Shown here piece by piece: positions 11,230 through 21,879 of a stretch of DNA of 64,000 nucleotides (position 1 is its first letter; each line of letters begins with the position of its first letter). The notes under the pieces were generated by a model. The model did not search any database. It was not told where the DNA came from and saw only the letters and a program-made list of their open reading frames with translations. The stretch lies in contig CM072335.1 of NCBI GenBank assembly GCA_036874045.1, positions 4,980,001-5,044,000 of the forward strand, in the 5' to 3' direction. The stretch is from Cymodocea nodosa. Taxonomy: Eukaryota > Streptophyta > Magnoliopsida > Alismatales > Cymodoceaceae. Made by a program: the position numbers and the translations under genes.

Positions 11230-12499
11230 ATTCCTAAGTTCATCTATTTCCTTTTAGAGTTTTTCTAATTGAAGTTCTAATTGATTAATTCTTTCTACAA
11301 CTACTGTAATTCCTCTAGAAGGTACAACTATCTCTGCAGCTACAAAATTTCTGTATTCTTTCACTAAAATGGTTCTTGATCTAATCCTTTTTAATGCCCA
11401 TTTCGTGAAATCAATACAATCCACCATCAATCGTGGAATCAAATCTCCATAAAACAATTTCTTCTTCACTGTTCTCAGCTTGGAGATAAAAACTACAGTC
11501 TAATTTATTTGAATTCTATTTACAACGGCAAACATGGCCCATTTGACAAATTGACTCAATTCTATGTTATGGCATTGCCGTTGATAGACATTTTTAATCA
11601 AAATGTTAGCTACCATGTGTGCTTTACCATTTAAATGCTTCAGTTTGTTTAATAAAGTCACACCAGGATTGATAGCCAAATTATCTTTGATTTCCTGTTC
11701 TATCCATTCAACAGCAGTTGTACTTTCCAAAATTTCCTACCCTTCATTCTTTAATTCAAAAATATTGTGGAGAAGCTCTGGTGTTATCTGTACATCAGCT
11801 TCCTCCACGTTGGAAATTAATCTTCCTTCTCCTTCTCTTAAATTTGCATAAAAACAGGGCACTAGATTCTCATATACTGCTTGCCCTCTTTCTTGAGAAA
11901 TAAACTTCAGTAGACCTTGAAATTCAAATAATTCATTGATTTCTTGCATTCCATCCCAATTTACTGGTCTACTGTAAATAATATCATAACCCCTAATTTC
12001 TTGGTATTTATTATACACTTCCTAACTCTAAAATTGTACCTCATTCAGAATTGTTGTTTCAATCGGGTCAGGAATTTGACTTTGTTGTTCCAAAGGGGTT
12101 CGTTCTTGATTTTCCTCTACCATATGATGCACTTGAACATTCTTTACAGATTCTTGAATTTTTGCTTCTACTTCTATCTATGGTGGTGAGCTGGTAGAAC
12201 TCTCCACTTTATCTTGAATTCTTTCCATAAATTGCTGAAGAGTTTCTTGCTCTTCAGTGGAATCTACAAAGTCATTTTTGTCCAAATGGCTTCGTTCAGC
12301 TTCTTCTTCATTTTCTGTTCTTTCTTCTTCCTCCTGACTACCAATCTGCTTTGTCACTATTCTTTCTAATTCTGTGGCAGCTTGGGATGGAGTCACGGGC
12401 AATTCAGTTTATATCCTAATTTCTGTTTCTTCTTCTTGTACAGGTTGTAGACTAATTTCAGCCTATTTTCTTCTTCTCTTTGCTCTTGCTGCTGCTGCT
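11230..12499 (-). pseudogene. Extra ORF (plant transposon-protein type) of outer element, fossil
   Basis: The N-terminal part seen here is acidic and Glu/Gln-rich (TKQIGSQEEEERTENEEEAE). It is followed by a globular region with YDIIYSRPVNWDGM, LLKFISQERGQAVYENLV, PCFYANLREGE and ITPELLHNIFEL, then a helical region (LNGKAHMVANILIKNVYQ) and a C-terminal coiled coil (VERINQLELQLEKL). This resembles the uncharacterised ORF found in many Athila/Tat elements, which I recall being catalogued as a putative plant transposon protein domain. Its function is unknown; it has been discussed as envelope-like because of its position. The inner element is inserted in its N-terminal part at 12,500. It is broken. 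Confidence 0.7.
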
Positions 12500-14499
12500 T
12501 GTTTGGGTTTTCCCAGCACTACACTAGAAAAACTTGGATTTGTTACTTCTGTTTTACTTAATTAATTTATCTTTATGCCTATTCTCTTTTTTAGAAGTAA
12601 ACAAACAACCTTTAATACAATTTAGATATTAATTCCAATTTGTACTTTAACTGCAAGTGCATAGTGTCTATTGTATCAATGTGCAAGTACAGGTCGATCT
12701 CACAGGGAATTGTTGACGAATTTGAGAACTGTTTGATTGTTAACAATTCAAATTTATATTCAATAAGCACTCCGTTGAATTATAGTTAACTCAACGGACA
12801 AAGTTCATTAAGTTATGGCTAACTCAACGGACTATCCTAGTGGACTTAAGTTAACTCCATGAGCCTATCTCTTCTTTATAATATTGTTATTTACAGAGGA
12901 ATTCGGCCAACCATTGGGCGATTCCACAGATTGTAAATAACATCAATTAAGCTCTTTAATGCTAATTAACATTGTATTTATCATTAAGCAATACTAACAT
13001 TCAGATGATTTAAATAGTAACCATTAAAATCTTTAAGTCTTTTGTATGAACCAATTTCAGTAAACTGTAAAATTAAAACTAACATAAAATAATCACAAAA
13101 CTGATACAGATAACATTAATCATGATACAACACAAACAATACAACATACAAACAAAGATAAATTGTTTTTGATATTTTTGTTTTGATGTGAACATGGAAA
13201 TGGGAGAAAGGTGAAATGTAAAGTAATCTCACTCGACAGTAAATACTTCTGACACTACTTGCAACGTGATTACACCACTGAAAATTAAACCACTTACAAT
13301 TCTGTCTCCTCTCCCTATAGAATCGCGAGTCCAGAATTGCAAGATGATCTCCTCTTCAGCATACAGGCATCAACCCGAAGTCAAGGCTAAAAGCTTTACG
13401 ATCTCCTGAAATATGAGTTGGCGCTTGGTGAAAATGGCTTCCCTTCCTGCAACGCGATCACTCCTCAGAGTGGTTGTTAAGCACTGTGTTTGGCTCAGAA
13501 TCGACCCGACATCAGGCAAGTATCCTCACAGACCTCCGATGGTTGGTGATTATGGTGTGGTGATGGTGATGATGATGGTTGGTGTGGTACTTCAGAGAAT
13601 TGTGATGCTGATCCTCCTCTGCACACATTGTCCACCCATCGATCACACACCGATCACCCCCTCTTCTTTTTTTCTTCTTTTCTTTTATATTTCTTCAGTA
13701 GTAACTGCTTCTGCTTGAATGATCGGTTGGATTTCCTTCATTCTTATCAACATCGATGCTTTCTTCTCCCTACGCGATTGAATTCCTGCGTGATATGTGC
13801 AAACGTGGTTTTTCTCTTCCAACTATCTGTTCCCGCAACCGCTACCGTGGCATATTAGAAAATATAAAGAAATAAGCTACTAGCATAACGCGTTACCTTA
13901 GTGTAATATTCATGTAACTCAACGTGTACAGTTATGCTAACTTAACGAGTTAAACATGTGCATCTCACGTGATATTCTAAAGCATTTAAATTCAACACGT
14001 GCATAAATTTAACTATTCGATGCTCAGATGCATTTCGGATACTTATAAACTTAACTATCCGATGCTTAGATGCATTTCGAATAGTTATAGATAACTCATC
14101 GATAGTTCACTTAAGTCATTCATTCTGGTTTCGACACGTGTACATCTGGAAATAATAAAATATTCTTTCAAAACATAACTGTTCGGCAATTTAAACATAA
14201 CTATCTGATACATATTCGGTCTGTTAAACATAACTGTCCGAATTTGTTCGGTATGTTAAACATAACTATCCAAAATATCAGAAAATTCAAATACTTAAGA
14301 ATTTCACAGCCTGCAACTTACCGACAGTTCATAAATGTACTAAATTAACATTAATTCCCCAAAATTAAGCAGATTCTTCAATTAAAGCATATAACAGTGC
14401 AATTATAACATAATGACTTAATTCTTATATGATAAGCTAAATATTATGCAATTAACCATCATTTAACCATTAATAATATGCACTTTTTCATTCTAAACA
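12500..14499 (-). repeat. LTR B: 3' LTR of inner Athila-like element
   Basis: A 2.0-kb LTR with plus-strand ends TGTTTGGGTTTTCCC and TTCATTCTAAACA. A TATAAAAG box is readable on the minus strand at about 13,683-13,690, with pyrimidine-rich DNA on the plus strand around it. It carries one ACTTAAGTCA-N11-TTCGACACGTGT cassette at 14,109-14,141. Left flank: extra-ORF coding of the outer element. Right flank: polypurine tract. The open stretches inside it are not genes. Confidence 0.85.
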
Positions 14500-14515
14500 C
14501 TTCCCCTATACCTAA
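14500..14515 (-). other. Polypurine tract of inner element
   Basis: The plus strand reads CTTCCCCTATACC directly after LTR B, which is GGTATAGGGGAAG on the minus strand, at the expected priming site. Confidence 0.75.
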
Positions 14516-16043
14516 ATTTTGCTAGTCCCTTAGCAAACTAAGATCTAATTAATTGGTATTTAAAAGTGCTAGAATTAATTCTTCCCCATTTTGTTTTTTT
14601 CTTTTGTTTAGCATAAAAATATATTCTGTATGTTTCAGTAATCAACCTGCAAAGATATTTAGAATATAAGTAAATTACATACAAAGTATATCATCATATA
14701 GGTGTTAATTATATTATCGTTTGTTATTCTTTTCATCATCTGTTATATTGAATTTTCCAATAAGATTTTTAGAAGAAATTTCAACAACATACGAATCAAA
14801 GTACAATCCAATTCAATCTGATTAAGACAAGTAGAATAAAGAATTGTATTTCCATTAAACAACTTCAAAAGTCAATTCCAGATTCATATTTCAGCAATTC
14901 TAGATAACAGAAAATATACTCGATTCATAAGATATCTGTATTTGACAAAACACTTGTATCTTTTCAGAACAATATATGTTTTTTTTCTTTAAGAGTTAAT
15001 TTGACAAGCTTGAATCATACAAGAGCTTTCTAATGTACCTATGTAACGAGCTTTCAGTAAACAATCTCAGATCTGATCAGGATCTTAGGTTGCTAGATTT
15101 CAAGAGTCTTTTTTCAAGTCAACAATCCTTATATACCTATCTACTCAAGTACAAAAGGCTCGTGATCAAACAAGTCAATAAACTCTCAAAATTTTCCCTT
15201 TTTTTTTTTTCAATCAAAAGTACAAACACAAAACAAAAACTTAATCACATACTATATATGTACGTATTTCATTAATACAGATGCAGTAAAACACCAATCT
15301 CATATAGTTCTGCTTCTATCATTTACTGAAAATATGAATCCATCTCAATAAGCTCATACTTTTTCTGTAGTTTAATAAGATCTACACATAAATCATTCTA
15401 CAAGTTCAATCAGTCAAATTAAATATATCTTTAATCATATGTGTTTTATTTAATCTAGAATTCACATCTCAACTCCTTTAGGACTTCAAATAATTTTCTG
15501 ATTAAGCATTAAATATTCTGATTTCATTTTAAAATCGTGAAACTGTTAAACTCATGAATTTCAAAAAAAATATAAGATACTATATCTAGATTTACATAAA
15601 TAATAAATTCTATAGCATCTTCTATAGCCTTCTAAATATAACATTCAAGCAGTTTATAAAAATTTTACAGTCTCAATTATCGGATAGTTACAGCAAGTTC
15701 ATAAAAAATTTTCAATTTCCTCAAAACTTTGCAGTACCATTTTAATTCCTTTAATTAACAAACTTGCATGGATGTTACTTCAATTACCTCCCCCCCATAC
15801 CTACATTTTGCATTGTCCTCAATGTAAAAGATTTGACAATAAATACAGTAATTGTAGCAGGCATGAATAAAGTTCAGGATAAGTAATTGGTTACATACCT
15901 TGTTCCATTTGTATCTCCTTCTGCATATTTCAATTTTTGATTCTGAAAAACTTTTCATTCACAGATAAAAGCAAAATATAAAAAAAAATAACATTTAACA
16001 GATATTAATAAATCAGTGTCTTGTGTGGAACCCAGGCTAACAT
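14516..16043. other. Noncoding 3' tail of inner element
   Basis: Aligns by eye with 5,881-7,455 of the outer element, including the ACATTGAGGACAATGC plus GGTATGGGGGGGAG motif near 15,790-15,830 (minus strand). At about 16,040 it jumps directly to gag N-terminal sequence, so the interval equivalent to about 7,455-10,005 of the outer copy, including the F-box sequence, is absent here. Confidence 0.65.
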
Positions 16044-16334
16044 TCACATATGTGTTTTAGTTATAGATTTCAGTTCAAACCTATCTCCCTCAAAGTTTGG
16101 CAATCGAATACATGAAGGTTCATCAACTAATTCAGGATATAGAATCTCTCCTAATGGTTTTTCTACTAGAGCAGCCATTTCTACGCTCTCTTTTAAAGAA
16201 AGGTTAGCAACACCCCAAAGAATTTCATTAAAGTCTAGTTCAGACAATTTTTCAGTACTCCTCTGCAATGAAAATTCCTGAGTAGGTGTTCTTACTAATC
16301 GTTTAGTGCTTAGAGAATGAGTCCATGTGCTCAT
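16044..16334 (-). pseudogene. gag N-terminal piece of inner element, fossil
   Basis: Encodes MSTWTHSLSTKRLVRTPTQE and LGEILYPELVDEPSCIRLPN, closely matching the start of the outer copy's gag at about 10,272. Only this N-terminal piece is present. It lies 3' of the extra ORF, as in the outer copy. Confidence 0.7.
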
Positions 16335-16382
16335 AAATAAATAGTAGAAGATTAATTACATACCAGTCTGAAGCTTTCCATT

Positions 16383-16607
16383 CTATAAATATTTGTTGTC
16401 GGATGAAGTTGAATCAGCTGCTTCTCCTTCCAGGTCCTCCAATGCCTTCTCCTTTCTTTTAAAAGTGCTGGTAACTTGTAAATAACATTCTGTTTCATAT
16501 ATATATTGCATATCCATAAAGTGAATAAATCTCATTACAAGAACGTGTCTTGCAACGTGCATCGTGGTTCCTGTTTTTATGGGTACGTATACCACTACTA
16601 ATTTCAA
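16383..16607 (-). other. Short conserved ORF before the gag piece (inner copy)
   Basis: Encodes MKLVVVYVPIKTGTTMHVAR and onward, 74 codons. It is the counterpart of 10,319-10,543, with diverged C-terminal residues. No recognised domain. Its conservation in frame between two copies is suggestive only. Confidence 0.35.
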
Positions 16608-17199
16608 ATTTTGGTAACTGCTAAACCGACGAAGTTTCGTTCATGGTTGAAAGAATAACCGTTCTGCTTAATCCACGAACTAACCTCGTTGAGTTACAGA
16701 AAACTCAATAGAATATAGTCGGTTGCTGTTGCTAACTCCACGGATTAACTTCGTTGAGTTAACACTTAGCAACTTCTAAGTTTTACTCTCGTAAGTTCCT
16801 CTCTGTTCTTTTTTCTTTCTTTTTCATTCTGCTAATTGTAATAAAGTTAAATCTATGTCATTAATGCATCATTTTGATTAAAATTCATTTAAATCGAAAT
16901 CTTATATAGAGATTTAACTTGCAGGTCATTTTATGTTATGCAGAATTTACATTTTACCTTATAATATGTAGAAATTTTTAAGCAGTTATCCTGTCATTCA
17001 ACAAATTGTAAATCTGTTACATATTCATTCATAAAGTTCCACAATAACATAATATTCAATATATTCCATTCATTTCACATCCAAAACACGTATGAAAATT
17101 GCATCTGAAAAATTTACATTCATTAATATGAATCAATTACAATACAAGTACATCATACAATTTCATACAACTTCACATAAGTAGACGAATCAATACAAT

Positions 17200-18997
17200 T
17201 TAATCTCTATGCCTAAGTTCATCTACTTCCTTTTGGAGTTTTTCTAATTGCTGCTCTAATTGATTTATCCTTTCTACTGCTCCTGAAATTCCTCTAGAAG
17301 GTACAGCTAGTTTTGTAGCTACAAAATTCCTGTATTCTTTCATTGAAATGGTTCTAGATCTGATCCTTTTTAATGTCCATTTCGTGAAATCAATACAGTC
17401 CACCATCAATAGTGGAATCAAATCTCCATAAAATAATTTCTTCTTTACCATTTTCAACTTGGAGATAAAAATTGCAGACCAATTTATTTGGATCTTATTT
17501 ACAACTGCATATGTGGCCCATTTGACAAATTGACTTAATTCTATGTCATGACCCTGTCGTTGATAGACATTCTTAATCAGAATGTTAGCTACCATGTGTG
17601 CTTTACCATTTAAATGCTTCAATCTGTTTAATAATGGCACACTAGGATTGAAAGCTAAACAATCCTTAATTTACTGCTCAGTCCATTCAACTGTAGTTGT
17701 ATCTTCCAAAATTATTGTTCCTTCATTCTTTAAACCAAAAATATTGTGGAGAAGCTCTGGTGTTATCTGTACATCAGCTTCCTCCACGTTTGAAATTAAT
17801 CCTCCTTCTCATTCTCTTAAATTTGCATAGAAACAGGGTACTAAATTTTCATATACTACATGCCCTCTTTCTTGAGATATAAATTGTAGTAGACCTTGGA
17901 ATTCAAATAGATCTTTGATTTCTTGCATTCCATCCCAATTTACTAGTCTATTGTAAATAATATCATAACCCCTTATTTCTTGATATTTAGTATAAGCTTC
18001 CTAACTACTAAAGTGTACTTCATTCAAAATTGTTGTTTCAGTCGGGTCAGGAAGGTGACTTTGTTGCTCTTGAGGGGTTTGTACTTGATTTTCCTCTAGC
18101 ATAGGTTGCATTTGAACATTCTCTTCAGATTCTTGAATTTTTGCTTTTGCTTCTATCTGTGGTGGTGAGCTGGCAGAACTCTCCACTCTATCTTGAATTC
18201 TTTCCATAATTTCCTGAAGAGTTTCTTGCTCTTCAATGGAATCTGTGAAATTATTTTTGTCCAAATGGCTTCTTTCAGCCTCTTCATTTTCTACTCTTTC
18301 TTCTTCCTCCTCACTACCAATCTGTTTTGTTACTGTTCTTTTTGATTCTGTAACAGATTTGGATGGAGTCACAGGTAATTCAGTTTCTACCCTAATTTTT
18401 GTTTCTTCTTGTATAGGTTGTAGACTAATTTCAGCCTGATTTTCTTCTTGTCTTTGCTCCCACTGCTGCAGCTCATGCTCCTCCTCAGAATCGGATAGCA
18501 GGTTAATAAAAATTTGTTCCATAGGCCCTGTAAAAATTGGTACTTCAGATTTAATTTCCTCATATTTAGACACTTTTTCTTTTCCTTTCTTTTTTCTGAT
18601 TAGTTGTGCCTATTCTTCCTCTTCATCTTCTGAAATTAAATCTACAAATATAGGCTCTACAGGCCTTCGAGCCACAGGTACTAGCTCTTCCTATTTAATT
18701 CTTCCAATAATTGCTGGTCTCGAAGGACCAACCTCTCCTACAACACTTGATTTAGTTGCTGCCTGATACTGTTCAACTTTTATTTTGTATTGGGCCCTTA
18801 TCCTTTCTTCGACCCTTTTTCTCTTAATGGCATCATATAAAATATGTGCCTTAGCCGTAGCTATTTCTTGAGTATCACCTTGGTCTCTTGCTGTCTTGAC
18901 TAAGCTAGTAAATTCTTTCTCTTCTTCTTCAGTTCTTGGCCAAGCAAATGCAACTCGTGGCAATGGTTCTGTTGGCTGAACTTGAGGTACTAACTGC
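17200..18997 (-). pseudogene. Extra ORF of inner element, main portion, fossil
   Basis: Continues from 21,283-20,851 across the solo LTR. From the N-terminus this part has LPRVAFAWPRTEEEEKEF, a basic helical region (KRKRVEERIRAQYKIKVEQY), an acidic Ser/Glu/Gln-rich linker (18,573-18,001), the globular region shared with 11,737-12,018, and a C-terminal part with CIDFTKWTLKRIRSRTIS, VERINQLEQQLEKLQKEV and RHRD. The coiled coil suggests oligomerisation; that is inference. It is broken. Confidence 0.7.
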
Positions 18998-20850
18998 TGT
19001 TTAGAATGAAAAAGTGCATATTATTAACGGTTAAATGATGGTTAATTGCATAATATTTAGCTTATCATATGAGAATTAAGCCATTATGTTATAATTGCAC
19101 TGTTATATGCTTTAGTTGAAGAATCTGCTTAATTTTGGGGAATTAATGTTAATTTAGTACATTTATGAACTGTCGGTAAATTGCAGGCTGTGAAATTCTT
19201 AAGTATCCGAAAATGCATCTGAGCATCGGATAGTTAGACTTGTAAATCTCCGAAATGTTATTTTATGTTTAAACTACTGTTGACACGTGTCGAGATCTGG
19301 TAGATTTACTTAAGTTATAACTCGTTAAGTTAGCATAACCGTACGCGTTGAGTTGCTATATCGAATATTAAGGCAACGCGTTAGGTTAGCGTTATAAACT
19401 TAAGTTATTATTTTTGCACGTGTTTTATAGTTAAATCAACGAAGGAAGTCTGTTGAGTTATCTGTAACTCCACGGACTATATATTTTCTAATATGCCACT
19501 GTAGCGATTGCAGGAACAAACAGTTGGAAGGAAAAACCACGTTTGCACGTATCACGCAGGAATTCAATCGTGCAGGGAGAAAGAAATCATCGCCGTTGAT
19601 TTGAAGGAAGGAAATCCAACCGACCATTCAAGTAGAAGCAGTTACTACTGAAGAAATATAAAAGAAAAGAAGAAAAAAAGAAGGGTGTGTGATCGATGGA
19701 CGGCCAGTGTATACAGAGGAGGAGCACCGAGCTTTCTACAGACAGTATCGGTGATTCTCCGAAGTATCACACCAACCATCGTATCACCACCATAATCACC
19801 AATCATAGGAGGTCTGTGAGGATACTTGCCTGATGTCGGGTCGATTCCGAGCCAAACACAGTGCTTGACAACCACTGTGAGGAGTGATCACGTCGCGGGA
19901 AGGGAAGACATTTTCACCAAGCGCCGACTCATATTTCAGGAGATCGTAAAGCTTTTAGCCTTGGCTTCAGGTTGATGCCTGTATGCTGAAGAGGAGATCA
20001 TCTTGTAATTCTGGACTCACGATTCTATTGGAAGAGGAGACAGAATTGTAAGTGGTTTAATTTTCAGTGGTGTAATCGCGTTGCAAGTAGTGTCGGAAGT
20101 ATTTACTGTCAAGTGAGATTACTTTACATTTCACCTTTCACCCATCTCATCAAAACAAAAATACCAAAAACAATTTACCTTTGTTTGTATGTTGTATTTG
20201 AGTGTTGTATTGTTTGTGTTGTATCGTGATTAATGTTATCTGTATCAGTTTTATGATTGTTTTATGTTAGTTTTAATTTTACAGTTTACTGCAATTGGTT
20301 CGTACAAAAAACTTAAAGATTTTAATGGTGACTGTTTGAATCATTTGAATGTTAGTATTGCTTAATGATAAATCCAATGTTAACTAGCATTAAAAAGCTT
20401 AATTGATGTTATTTACAATCTGTAGAATCGCCCAATGGTTGGCCGAATTCCTCTGTAAATAGCAGTATTATAAAGAAGAGACAGGCTCGTGGAGTTAACT
20501 TAAGTCCGCGAGGATATTCCATTGAGTTAGCTATAACTCAACGAACTTAGTCCGTTGAGTTAACTGTAACTCAACGGAGTGCTTATTGAATATAAATTTG
20601 AATTGTTCACAATCAAATATTTCTTAAATTCGTCAGCAATTCCCTATGGGATCGACCTGTACTTGCACACTGATACAATAGACACTGTGCACTTGCAGTT
20701 AAAGTACAAATTGGAATTAATATCTAAATTGTATTAAAGGTTGTTTGTTTACTTCTAAAAGAAAGAATAGGCATAAAGATAAATTAACTAATTAAAAATA
20801 GAAGTAACAAATCCAAGTTTTTCTAGTGTAGTGCTGGGAAAACCCAAACA
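18998..20850 (+). repeat. Solo LTR C (Athila-like), inserted in the extra ORF
   Basis: A 1.85-kb LTR of the same family in the opposite orientation, with ends TGTTTAGAATGAAAAAG and GGGAAAACCCAAACA, and no internal sequence on either side. Flanking 5-mers are ACTGC (left) and ACTGT (right), a target-site duplication with one mismatch. A TATAAAAG box is at 19,657-19,664. It carries the GACACGTGT...ACTTAAGT cassette in reverse order near 19,280-19,315. Both flanks are coding sequence of the host element's extra ORF. Confidence 0.85.
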
Positions 20851-21283
20851 ACTGTTGTTCCTCAGGAACAGGTCTTTCAGCAATTGGTTCCTCCTGTTCT
20901 TTAGTTGCCTCTTCTTCATTTTCTTTCCTTTCTTGCTCTCAAATCGCCCATTTAGCTCGTCTACAGATTCATCTTTTGAACTAGAGCCGGGACTTACGTT
21001 AGATTAATTCTAGGGCTACTTGATTGTTTGGTCGTATCTTTCTTTCTTTACTTACTGCTATTTCAGTTGCCACTCTAATTCGTGTCTCCATTATCTATGG
21101 TATCTGTATTTCTAACTCAACCAAAATTTTTCTCAAGTTAAAGAGTTTTGATTCTACCTTTTGTAGCTCTTTCTCTCTTGTTGTATTTCAGATCTTTTGC
21201 CGCGTGTGCCATTCTTTAGATTCCTTCAGAAATTGTGCGGTGTCCACTGCCTCTTCCCAGAATTCAGGCGTCATCTTCCTCAT
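20851..21283 (-). pseudogene. Extra ORF of inner element, 5' portion, fossil
   Basis: The likely start is the ATG at 21,283-21,281 (MRKMTPEFWEEAVDTAQFLK). The segment ends at solo LTR C with an acidic piece (EEPIAERPVPEEQQ). This start was chosen because it follows a leader-like region with a TATTTAAA element about 100 bases upstream, and because the upstream DNA is non-coding. Confidence 0.5.
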
Positions 21284-21379
21284 CGTGGAGTTACACAACA
21301 GCACGAAATTGCTCTGATTTCTACTGTTCTAAATTTTAAATGATTTTCCGGATAATGCCCCGAAAACCCTAGGTTTTAG

Positions 21380-21500
21380 TTTAAATAAGCCCTAAGTTTT
21401 AGACAGGTAATCGGGTCATTTCTCGATCCACTATTACTATTTTATCCACAGTCTTAGCTACAGTACTCCATTGAGTTACAGTTAACTCAACGGACTCCTC
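21380..21500 (-). promoter_or_regulatory. Candidate internal promoter upstream of the gypsy extra ORF
   Basis: On the minus strand, an LTR-type GTTGAGTTA...TAACTCAA palindrome (21,470-21,495) is followed by TATTTAAA (21,387-21,380). About 97-104 bases later comes the ATG of the extra ORF. A similar order (cassette motif, TATA-like, ~100 bases, ATG) precedes the extra ORF of the copia element. A promoter role is inference. Confidence 0.35.
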
Positions 21501-21569
21501 GTACAAGCAAATATAATAATAAAAATATTATAGAGAATAGTTTTTCTATTTTTTTAATAGTTTAACCCA

Positions 21570-21791
21570 TACTATGTTTCGGACAAACCTAAATATTTAT
21601 TATTATTATTATTATTTTATTATTTATTATTATTATTTTTTTCTTTCGGTTGAACCGATACTATGTTTCGGTAAAACCAATATTTTTTTTTTTCTGAAAA
21701 TTAATATACAATTTTTTATGTTCCGGTCATACCGATGGATCCAATCGGTTGAACCGCAACTATTTTTATGTTTTATATATATTTTTAATGT

Positions 21792-21823
<32 letters not shown>

Positions 21824-21850
21824 TATAAACATAAAAACTGATTTGTTACT
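21570..21850. repeat. AT microsatellites and CGGTTGAACCG palindromes
   Basis: (TTA)n runs lie at about 21,598-21,640 and 21,795-21,815, with a (TA)n run to 21,828. Between them are several near-palindromes of the type CGGTTGAACCG, for example at 21,645-21,660 and 21,745-21,757. The same type of motif fills 29,445-30,150. No coding. Confidence 0.7.
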
Positions 21851-21879
21851 AAATAAAGCTCGAGTAGTCCTCTACTCTA

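Larger units (their letters stand above)
5866..12499 (-). mobile_element. Outer Athila-like Ty3/gypsy element, 3' internal portion
   Basis: This is the internal DNA between LTR A and the inserted inner element. Read on the minus strand it holds: part of an extra ORF (12,499 to about 11,230), a short conserved ORF (10,543-10,319), a gag capsid region (about 10,272-8,937), an F-box/F-box-associated sequence (about 8,764-7,640), a noncoding tail with two polypurine-like tracts, then LTR A. No protease, reverse transcriptase or integrase is seen in this part. The element is broken with many breaks. Its 5' half and 5' LTR are not found to the right of the inner element, where an inverted LTR fragment lies instead. 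Confidence 0.75.

Noticed and set aside
11603-12189. Plus-strand open frames opposite the outer extra ORF.
   Set aside because: Antisense shadows; the minus strand carries the recognisable domain in two independent copies.
12374-13858. Several open stretches of 60-100 codons in LTR B (and matching ones in LTRs C and D, for example 19,436-19,875 and 27,502-27,684).
   Set aside because: They lie inside LTRs, differ in frame between copies, and have no domain similarity; they are composition effects.
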